A stretch of 5,462 bases of DNA from Deltaproteobacteria bacterium (GTDB lineage Bacteria; Desulfobacterota; JAENJC01), in NCBI GenBank assembly GCA_016844545.1, contig JAENJC010000179.1:1-5462 (forward strand), read 5' to 3'. The translations under genes were made by a program, and so were the position numbers. The notes under the pieces are model-generated. The model was not told the origin of the DNA and did not search any database. It was given only the letters and a program-made list of their open reading frames with translations. Shown piece after piece: positions 1 to 4,968 of this stretch. Positions within the stretch are counted from its first letter, which is position 1; each line of letters begins with the position of its first letter.

Positions 1-47
1 AATATGAAAAAGCTGATTATCCCCAGAAGTTTAAGAGGAGACTGTGA
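1..47 (+). CDS. Possible 3' tail of a gene entering from the left (partial)
   Basis: One plus-strand frame is open from the window edge and ends at TGA 45-47. It reads Y-E-K-A-D-Y-P-Q-K-F-K-R-R-L, a basic, protein-like tail. The DNA after this stop becomes clearly more AT-rich, as expected of an intergenic spacer. If real, the gene would converge on livG. With only 14 codons no family can be named. A competing open frame runs from the edge to TGA 121-123, but its translation looks less protein-like. Confidence 0.25.
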   Translation, partial: YEKADYPQKFKRRL

Positions 48-119
48 GTCAATTTCCCCCATATATATCTTTATTTTAGAAAAAAATCACATTCCTACCT
101 CACGCAAAGGAGAGATTAA

Positions 120-230
120 GTGAGTACACATCTGAAAGATAGCACATATTTATTTATTTGCAAGCAAAGAGAAAGAAAAAGTTGGGAGTTATTATCAGTT
201 AGGAGTGTGGAGAGAAAAGGTAAAAGCTAA
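120..230 (+). CDS. Weak candidate small ORF, 36 codons, GTG start
   Basis: A good Shine-Dalgarno match (AAAGGAG, 106-112) lies 7 nt before a GTG at 120. The ORF runs 36 codons to TAA 228-230. Its start overlaps, as GTGA, the TGA that ends another open frame at 121-123, an arrangement typical of coupled genes. Against it, the product is short and basic (many K, R and S), has no recognisable motif or membrane segment, and sits in AT-rich DNA where chance ORFs are common. I do not recognise it. It is listed mainly because the ribosome binding site is better than those of the two adjacent large genes. Confidence 0.15.
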   Translation: MSTHLKDSTYLFICKQRERKSWELLSVRSVERKGKS

Positions 231-231
231 G

Positions 232-930
232 TCAACCTCCGAGGTATGCCTTTATGACATCGGGGTTTTTCTGTATCTCTTTCGGCGTCCCTTCTGCCAG
301 CTTCTCCCCGTGGTCAAGGACAACAACCCTGTTGGATATGCTCATGACAACCTTCATGTGATGCTCTATCAGCAGGATGGAGATAGCGTTGTTCCTTATC
401 TTTGATATCAGGGACTTCAACCCGTCAGTCTCATGCTGGTTCATACCTGCAGCAGGCTCATCCAACAGCAGCAACTTCGGCTCCGTCGCCAGCGCCCTGG
501 CAATCTCAAGCCTCCTCTGGTCACCATACGGCAGGTTCCCTGCTGTTGAGTTCGCCCTTGGAGAAATCCCGACAAATCTCAAGAGGTGATGTCCCTTTTC
601 CTCCGTCGCTTTCTCTTCTTCCCGGCTCGTCATGACGTTTTCCAGGGCCGTCATGCTGGCAAAAAGCCTGATATTCTGGAATGTCCTCGATATCCCCTTC
701 TCAGCGACCCGGCCCGGCCTTAGCCCTGCTATAACTTCGTCCCTGAAGGTTATGGAGCCGGACGTAGGTGAATAAATCCCCGTAACGCAGTTGAAAAATG
801 TGGTCTTCCCAGCGCCGTTGGGGCCTATCAGACTCACTATCTCCCCCTCCTCGACATGGAAGTCCACATTTGAGAGGGCTGTGAGGCCGCCAAAGGAGCG
901 TGTGAGGTTTTTTACTTCAAGTAAGGACAT
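232..930 (-). CDS. livG: Branched-chain amino acid ABC transporter ATP-binding protein LivG (short form)
   Basis: This is a cytoplasmic ATPase of the LivG type, which normally pairs with LivF and powers import of leucine, isoleucine and valine (or related amides and urea) through LivH/LivM. Visible in its 232 residues are Walker A GPNGAGKTT (36-44), Q-loop Gln in RTFQN (Q85), the LivG-style signature LPYGDQRRLEIA (133-144), Walker B LLLLDE (153-158), D-loop AAGMN (160-164) and switch His H190 in IEHHM. The start ATG gives the family-typical MSLLEVKNLTRSFGG; an in-frame stop lies two codons upstream, so it cannot extend far. No Shine-Dalgarno is visible, and the message may be nearly leaderless. 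LivG proteins are usually about 250-260 residues. The shortfall maps to the helical subdomain around residues 100-112, where LivG normally carries a longer basic insert. No livF, livH, livM or binding-protein gene is visible in the 231 bp downstream or elsewhere in the window. Family assignment is firm; substrate and activity are uncertain. Confidence 0.92.
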   Translation of the reverse strand: MSLLEVKNLTRSFGGLTALSNVDFHVEEGEIVSLIGPNGAGKTTFFNCVTGIYSPTSGSITFRDEVIAGLRPGRVAEKGISRTFQNIRLFASMTALENVMTSREEEKATEEKGHHLLRFVGISPRANSTAGNLPYGDQRRLEIARALATEPKLLLLDEPAAGMNQHETDGLKSLISKIRNNAISILLIEHHMKVVMSISNRVVVLDHGEKLAEGTPKEIQKNPDVIKAYLGG

Positions 931-938
931 GGGTTATA

Positions 939-967
939 TGTATAACAAAAAACATCTCAATTGACAA
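939..967 (-). promoter_or_regulatory. Possible sigma70 promoter for livG
   Basis: On the minus strand TTGTCA (967-962) is followed after 17 bp by TATACA (944-939). That matches the -35 consensus at 5 of 6 positions and the -10 at 4 of 6. Transcription would start near 932, almost at the livG ATG (930-928), giving an essentially leaderless message. This fits the lack of a Shine-Dalgarno sequence. Its -35 overlaps that of the divergent promoter for the HD gene. Confidence 0.35.
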
Positions 968-990
968 TCACTCACCACTTCTGCTAATGT
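961..990 (+). promoter_or_regulatory. Possible sigma70 promoter for the HD phosphohydrolase gene
   Basis: A perfect -35 TTGACA (961-966) is followed after 18 bp by TAATGT (985-990), which keeps the three most conserved -10 bases (first T, A, last T) but only 3 of 6 overall. Transcription would start near 997. That is exactly the first possible ATG of the HD gene, so ordinary initiation would more naturally use the in-frame ATG at 1045, leaving a leader of about 48 nt. Confidence 0.4.
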
Positions 991-996
991 TTTTCT

Positions 997-2229
997 ATGT
1001 TCAATAAAGCCATAGAACCTGTTTTATACCAGGGAACAGCCCTCATGGCCGACCCGATTTACAGCTACATAAGCTTCACCACTCCGATTGATAACAAAGA
1101 GAAAGCTGAGAAGGACCTTATAGACACACCATGGATGCAGCGGCTACGGCGCATTCACCAGCTCCAGAGCGCCTGGTGGGTCTACCCTTCTGCCGAGCAT
1201 TCAAGGTTCCAGCACTCCCTTGGGACCATGCATATGGCAGGGGAGTTTGCCCGGCACCTGTATCCATCGCTGAAGGAAATATGCCCTGATGCTCCGTCAC
1301 GCAACTATGTGGAAGAGCTGCTCAGGCTGGCAGGCCTGCTCCACGACATAGGCCACGGCCCTTACGGCCACTTCTTTGACGACAACTTCCTTATAAACTT
1401 TGATCTTACCCATGAATCCCTGGGCCAGGAGATAATCACCAAAAAACTGGGGGGGATAATAAAGAAGATACGCCGCAGCCCGTCCGGGTACTTTGACGAA
1501 ACGATGGACCCGGATCAGATATCGTTTCTTATAGCAAAGCCTATGAAGGGGAAGAGCCTACCTAAGCCGGAAAAGGAACCTCCCAGGTGGCTCACTTTCC
1601 TGCAACAGCTCTTTTCCGGGATATACACTGTTGACAACCTTGATTATGTCCAGAGGGACGCTTATATGACAGGCTTCTCAATAGACATAGTGGACATAAA
1701 GAGACTCCAGTTCTACACCCTCTTTACAGACAAGGGGCTGACCCTGCATAAATCCGGGACATCTGCCTTTACCCGCTTCATAGACGCCAGGTTTTACCTT
1801 TATTCCCATGTCTATTACCACAGGACCACAAGGGCCATTGACCTTCACATGCAGGAGATCTTCGGCGAGACCATGCGACACCTCTTCCCCTTTAATCCTA
1901 AGAAGGAGCTGGACAGGTATCTTGATGTAAACGAATGGTACCTCCTTCAGGAAGTGGAGAGGTGGCTGAGATCCGATGACCCTGAGAAAAAGGCTATTGG
2001 AAAGGAGTGGGAGAGGATAATCCAGAGGGAGATAAAGTGGAAGATGGGGTATGCAACAGACCTGACCATTGACCAGGCCCAGAAGGGGATAGGTTTCAAG
2101 AAGGCCTCTGACTATGAAGACGCCATCAGGGGATGTCTGCCCAAAAAACTTCAAAAGCTCCAGTTCAAGGTTGATATGGCAGCACAGGATCCCAGACCGC
2201 TGAACCCTATGGCTGAAGCCTATGGCTGA
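997..2229 (+). CDS. SAMHD1-like HD-domain (dNTP) phosphohydrolase, C-terminus displaced by a frameshift
   Basis: This is a cytoplasmic metal-dependent HD phosphohydrolase. Close relatives (SAMHD1, EF1143/YwfO type) cleave dNTPs to deoxynucleoside and triphosphate. Numbered from 997, motifs fall in family order: QRLRRIHQL (48-56), HSRFQHSLG with R70 and metal ligand H73, HDIGHGPYGH with H116/D117 and H120/H125, THE with H139 (like the SAMHD1 catalytic His), and VDNLDYVQRD with D213, Y217 and D221 (matching SAMHD1 D311/Y315/D319). No catalytic residue is missing. Start choice: ATG 997 has no ribosome binding site and coincides with the predicted transcription start; ATG 1045 (residue 17) has AGGGA at 1031-1035 and gives M-A-D-P-I-Y-S-Y-I, the usual family N-terminus, so 1045 may be the true start. 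The frame stops at 2227-2229, only because of a 13-bp duplication; the natural C-terminal lobe continues in the next ORF. Exact substrate is not shown by sequence. Confidence 0.9.
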   Translation: MFNKAIEPVLYQGTALMADPIYSYISFTTPIDNKEKAEKDLIDTPWMQRLRRIHQLQSAWWVYPSAEHSRFQHSLGTMHMAGEFARHLYPSLKEICPDAPSRNYVEELLRLAGLLHDIGHGPYGHFFDDNFLINFDLTHESLGQEIITKKLGGIIKKIRRSPSGYFDETMDPDQISFLIAKPMKGKSLPKPEKEPPRWLTFLQQLFSGIYTVDNLDYVQRDAYMTGFSIDIVDIKRLQFYTLFTDKGLTLHKSGTSAFTRFIDARFYLYSHVYYHRTTRAIDLHMQEIFGETMRHLFPFNPKKELDRYLDVNEWYLLQEVERWLRSDDPEKKAIGKEWERIIQREIKWKMGYATDLTIDQAQKGIGFKKASDYEDAIRGCLPKKLQKLQFKVDMAAQDPRPLNPMAEAYG

Positions 2230-2231
2230 AG
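2206..2231 (+). repeat. Perfect 13-bp tandem duplication that shifts the HD gene's frame
   Basis: The unit CCTATGGCTGAAG occurs twice back to back (2206-2218 and 2219-2231) with no mismatch. Because 13 is not a multiple of 3, the second copy shifts the HD reading frame into a stop at 2227-2229. With one copy removed the frame reads L-N-P-M-A-E-G-S-K-K and continues through the whole 70-codon ORF to 2434, giving 474 codons from 997. The repeat also creates the second ATG (2222) used as the apparent start of the downstream ORF. Confidence 0.95.
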
Positions 2232-2434
2232 GCTCAAAGAAGGTCAACATATTTGATCCGTCAACAGGTAAGACCTCTCCTGAACCGCTTCTTGAGATTT
2301 TCAAATTCATCCCGGCAAAGGTGGTCCATTTCAGGGTGTTCGCCACAAGTCACGACCATGACAGGGAACTTGCCCTGGCTGCGGAGAAGGCGCTGGGGTT
2401 CCCATTGAATGAGGCAATTACAACGAATGTATAA
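2222..2434 (+). CDS. Displaced C-terminal lobe of the HD phosphohydrolase (70 codons)
   Basis: The apparent start ATG overlaps the end of the HD frame by 8 bp (ATGGCTGA). The ORF is best read as the C-terminal segment of the same protein rather than as an independent gene. It carries F-D-P-S-T-G-K, then L-L-E-I-F-K-F-I-P-A-K (23-33) and H-F-R-V-F (36-40) followed by an acidic/His stretch and an alanine-rich helix to G59. This resembles the C-terminal lobe of SAMHD1-like enzymes, where an I-R-V-Y strand is followed by a helix. The upstream ending Q-D-P-R-P-L-N-P is also family-like and would run straight into it. No convincing Shine-Dalgarno precedes 2222; separate translation would depend on termination-reinitiation. 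No known stand-alone domain is recognised. If the duplication is fixed, this is a pseudogene fragment or a coupled second subunit. Confidence 0.6.
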   Translation: MAEGSKKVNIFDPSTGKTSPEPLLEIFKFIPAKVVHFRVFATSHDHDRELALAAEKALGFPLNEAITTNV

Positions 2435-2464
2435 GAGGTACCTAAGAAGAGGTATTAGTCGATA

Positions 2465-3151
2465 TCAGGTGGTAGGCTCCTTAATCTCTTTTTTAAGCCT
2501 TTTTTCCAGAAACTCCCTGGCCATATCCTTTGCGCCGAGGCCGAAGGCAAGGGCGACGGCAAATACTATCCCCCCGAATGATATGGAAAAGGCTGCAATT
2601 ATTATCCCTCTCGCTATCCCGAGCTGATCCAGTGCCATGGAAATGGTCATGACCACTATGAAGAGCTTCACACCCTTGCCGATAAGGTCAGCCTGGCTTA
2701 TGCCCGCATTCCCTGCCGCAACAAGCACAGCCCGCTCTACAAAGTCTCCAATAATGAACCCGAAAAATACGATTAAGGCTGCAGCTATAATGCTGGGGAG
2801 GTAGGACAATAAATCGGAGATAAGGTTGTTTATTGGGATAACATCAAGGGCAACAAAACCCATCATAAAGAAGATCAGCAATATTCCCCAGTATGCAACA
2901 GACGACACAATCTTGGATGGCGCACTTCTTACTCCACCCTTTGCCAGAGCCTGAGAGACCCCCCATTTTTCGGCCATATCGTCGAATTTTATGAGGCCAA
3001 GCAACCAGAAGAATATAAACCTGACGATAGTTGAAAGGACAACACCTACAAGGACAACCAGGAACATCACGAGGATGTTCGGTAAAAAGCTTACAATCCT
3101 GTATACAAACTCCCATAGCGAATCAAAGAATAGATCGTTTACCTTATCCAA
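2465..3151 (-). CDS. Small MscS-related integral membrane protein (TM-helix repeat, channel-like)
   Basis: This 228-residue inner-membrane protein has about five hydrophobic segments (roughly 16-54, 81-102, 115-138, 160-178 and 180-207). Two segments resemble each other, S-F-L-P-N-I-L-V-M-F (21-30) and S-Y-L-P-S-I-I-A-A-A (116-125), the pattern of the conserved TM-helix repeat found in mechanosensitive-channel relatives such as CmpX. The last helix ends F-G-G-I-V-F-A-V-A-L-A-F-G-L-G-A-K-D-M-A-R, like the pore-lining helix of MscS-type proteins. A lysine-rich tail follows, with no MscS beta-domain or cytoplasmic cage, so gating by membrane tension is not established. The start is TTG (3151-3149), supported by AGGAGG four bases upstream. 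One base separates it from the amidase stop, so the two genes are co-transcribed and probably translationally coupled. It may serve in envelope stress or osmotic balance; that role is inference. Confidence 0.85.
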   Translation of the reverse strand: MDKVNDLFFDSLWEFVYRIVSFLPNILVMFLVVLVGVVLSTIVRFIFFWLLGLIKFDDMAEKWGVSQALAKGGVRSAPSKIVSSVAYWGILLIFFMMGFVALDVIPINNLISDLLSYLPSIIAAALIVFFGFIIGDFVERAVLVAAGNAGISQADLIGKGVKLFIVVMTISMALDQLGIARGIIIAAFSISFGGIVFAVALAFGLGAKDMAREFLEKRLKKEIKEPTT

Positions 3152-3152
3152 A

Positions 3153-4853
3153 TTACCTCCTGGCTACAGTTACAACCTCGGAATACCTCTTAACGCCGTC
3201 AGCTATCGATTCTGCAAGGGCCATCTGAAATTTATCATCAGCAAGTCTTCGGGCATCTTCCTTGTTGGTAATAAACGATGTCTCTATCAGGATGCTCGGC
3301 ATCTGGGCGCCGATCAATACATAGAATGGAGCCTGCCTTACACCGCGGTCATTAGATCTGCCGCCATTCCCGTTCACTTCATCCAGGATGGAACCCTGGA
3401 CGTAACGGGCCAGCTTGGAGGACTCGTTGATCTTGGAGTTGAGCATCAGGTCATTGAGTATCGCCTGAAGGTCACCTATATTCTTTGTGGTTGTGGCGTT
3501 TTCCCTTGCTGCAAGCCTCATAGAATCCTCATCCGTAGCAAAGTTAAGGAAATATGTCTCTACCCCCCCGGCCTTCTTGTTCTTGCTGGCGTTGGCATGA
3601 ATAGAGATAAACAGGTCTGCGCCTGCCTTATTAGCTATAGCTGTCCTCTCCTCGAGCGGAATAAAGATATCTGCATCCCTCGTCATTATGACCTCGACCC
3701 CAAACTTATCGGTCATTATAGTGCGGAGCTTTTTCCCTATTTCAAGAACTACGTTCTTTTCCTTTATCCCCCCATATCCGATAGCTCCGGGATCATGACC
3801 ACCATGACCAGGATCAATCACAACCCTTCTTATACCAAGGCCAAGCTGCCGGGTAAGAGAAGGACTTGTCGAAGGTTCAACAGTTACCGGAACAGTAACG
3901 GCATTGTCATTCTTTGAAAGTATACTCTCTATCTGGTCCCCGATCTGGGCCTCATGCTTTTCCCCTGAGACGTCTATCACTATCCTGTAAGGGTCTTCCA
4001 GGGCGAATATCTTGTAACTATCTACGCTCTCGATATCCAGGACCACCCTTACGGTGTTCAGATCAAACTGTCCGGCCCTGGCCGCTTTCAGCAGCCCATC
4101 ATTAATCTCAATCGGCTGCATGAGTTCTTTGTTGACCTTGGAACCGGAAAAATCCAGAAAGAGCCTAGGAGAACTCCCTCCGTCCTGTCCCTTCAGGAAG
4201 GTCTCCTTGTAGGCGACCTTCCTGTCGGCTTGTATAACAACCCTGGTGTAATTCGGATTTGACCAGTGCTTAATACTGTTCACATTTATATATTCTTTGC
4301 CTCTCTCAGACATACCGATTGGCTCAGGCTTCCTGGGCTCATCAGTCTCTCCTTCGTCTGACAAGTCATTGACCCTTGCCCTGGCCTTTGCGGCCATATC
4401 TCCCTGCGGATACTTCCTCAATACCTTGTCAAACTCAATATAAGCGGCCTCTTTATTGTTCTTGTGATTAAGATATAGCTCTCCTGTCATAAAAACTGCA
4501 TCATCGGCGAGACGGCTCCTTGGGAACTTTTTGACAAGGGTGCGGTATATCTCAATGGCAGCGTTTATATCCTGTTTCTTCTTTGAGAACCTGTAAAGTC
4601 CAGTATAAAGCTCACCAATAGTATAAAGGGAATCATCAATCCTGCTGTCCTTTGAGTACCGTTGGGTAAACTGCTCATAACGGTCTATGACCTTGATCCA
4701 GTTATGGCGAGAACGCATAAGTTTGGAGCTTTTCTCAAGGCGGGAGTGATCCTGTCTGGCGGCATTATAGGCCTTATCCGCCTGAGAAGCATTAGAAATG
4801 GATGGGATAAGGAAGAGCGATATAAGAAGAGCTGCAAAAGCCCTGACAAACAA
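3153..4853 (-). CDS. amiC: Periplasmic N-acetylmuramoyl-L-alanine amidase (TPR-AMIN-Amidase_3)
   Basis: This zinc enzyme cuts the amide bond between N-acetylmuramic acid and the peptide stem of peptidoglycan, acting in cell separation and wall turnover. Of its 566 residues, 1-22 form a Sec signal peptide (F-V-R, hydrophobic core, S-N-A cleavage). A TPR-like helical region follows (about 26-165; Y-R-T-L-V-K-K-F-P and K-V-L-R-K-Y-P repeats), then a charged linker, an AMIN domain (about 188-300) that would target the protein to the wall or septum, and Amidase_3 (about 343-560). Zinc ligands are H350 in DPGHGG, E365 and H419 in SIHANA; the catalytic Glu is E524 in ILIETSF. A segment at about 440-482 sits where AmiA/B/C carry their regulatory helix insert, so activation by an EnvC/NlpD-type partner is possible. 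The start is TTG, backed by AGGAGG six bases upstream and the fit of the signal peptide. It has its own strong promoter and heads an operon with the channel gene. The symbol is by architecture; orthology to E. coli AmiC is not implied. Confidence 0.93.
   Translation of the reverse strand: MFVRAFAALLISLFLIPSISNASQADKAYNAARQDHSRLEKSSKLMRSRHNWIKVIDRYEQFTQRYSKDSRIDDSLYTIGELYTGLYRFSKKKQDINAAIEIYRTLVKKFPRSRLADDAVFMTGELYLNHKNNKEAAYIEFDKVLRKYPQGDMAAKARARVNDLSDEGETDEPRKPEPIGMSERGKEYINVNSIKHWSNPNYTRVVIQADRKVAYKETFLKGQDGGSSPRLFLDFSGSKVNKELMQPIEINDGLLKAARAGQFDLNTVRVVLDIESVDSYKIFALEDPYRIVIDVSGEKHEAQIGDQIESILSKNDNAVTVPVTVEPSTSPSLTRQLGLGIRRVVIDPGHGGHDPGAIGYGGIKEKNVVLEIGKKLRTIMTDKFGVEVIMTRDADIFIPLEERTAIANKAGADLFISIHANASKNKKAGGVETYFLNFATDEDSMRLAARENATTTKNIGDLQAILNDLMLNSKINESSKLARYVQGSILDEVNGNGGRSNDRGVRQAPFYVLIGAQMPSILIETSFITNKEDARRLADDKFQMALAESIADGVKRYSEVVTVARR
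3156..3161 (-). promoter_or_regulatory. Ribosome binding site of the channel gene, inside the amidase C-terminal codons
   Basis: On the minus strand AGGAGG (3161-3156) is a full Shine-Dalgarno match and is at the same time the last two Arg codons (AGG AGG, R565-R566) of the amidase. The amidase stop TAA (3155-3153), one base, and the TTG start follow directly. It decides the unusual TTG start of the channel gene. Confidence 0.85.
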
Positions 4854-4859
4854 TACTGC

Positions 4860-4865
4860 CCTCCT
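4860..4865 (-). promoter_or_regulatory. Ribosome binding site deciding the amidase TTG start
   Basis: On the minus strand AGGAGG (4865-4860) lies 6 bases before TTG 4853-4851. The spacing is ideal, and the frame begins directly with the signal peptide. Confidence 0.85.
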
Positions 4866-4881
4866 GAAAAGTTAATGATTT

Positions 4882-4910
4882 ATCATAGTTCCAGATATAT
4901 TATTTGTCAA
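4882..4910 (-). promoter_or_regulatory. Strong sigma70 promoter of the amidase-channel operon
   Basis: On the minus strand a perfect -35 TTGACA (4910-4905) is followed after exactly 17 bp by TATGAT (4887-4882), 5 of 6 to the -10 consensus. Transcription should start near 4875, leaving a leader of about 22 nt that contains the Shine-Dalgarno. The match suggests constitutive housekeeping expression independent of the upstream permease gene. No operator-like inverted repeat is evident around it. Confidence 0.75.
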
Positions 4911-4968
4911 GCTTTCTTTAGACACGCTCTTCTTTAAAACCCTGACTGGAAATAAGAACTGTTCCCGC

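Noticed and set aside
155..170. TTTGC-AA-GCAAA inverted repeat as a livG terminator
   Set aside because: The stem is at most 4-5 weak pairs with too small a loop, and no T-run follows in the livG direction at the right place.
1678..2346. A 222-codon minus-strand open frame antisense to the HD gene
   Set aside because: It overlaps conserved HD-family sequence on the other strand and shows no domain or ribosome binding site.
2991..3917. A 308-codon plus-strand open frame spanning the channel and amidase genes
   Set aside because: It lies antisense to two genes with clear families, motifs, signal peptide and ribosome binding sites. Its own translation has no recognisable domain and is rich in Cys, Arg and Ile, as expected of an antisense shadow.
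4939..4968. Possible terminator hairpin after the permease gene
   Set aside because: Only short GGAA/TTCC complementarity with a long loop is present, and there is no U-tract, so it is not convincing.
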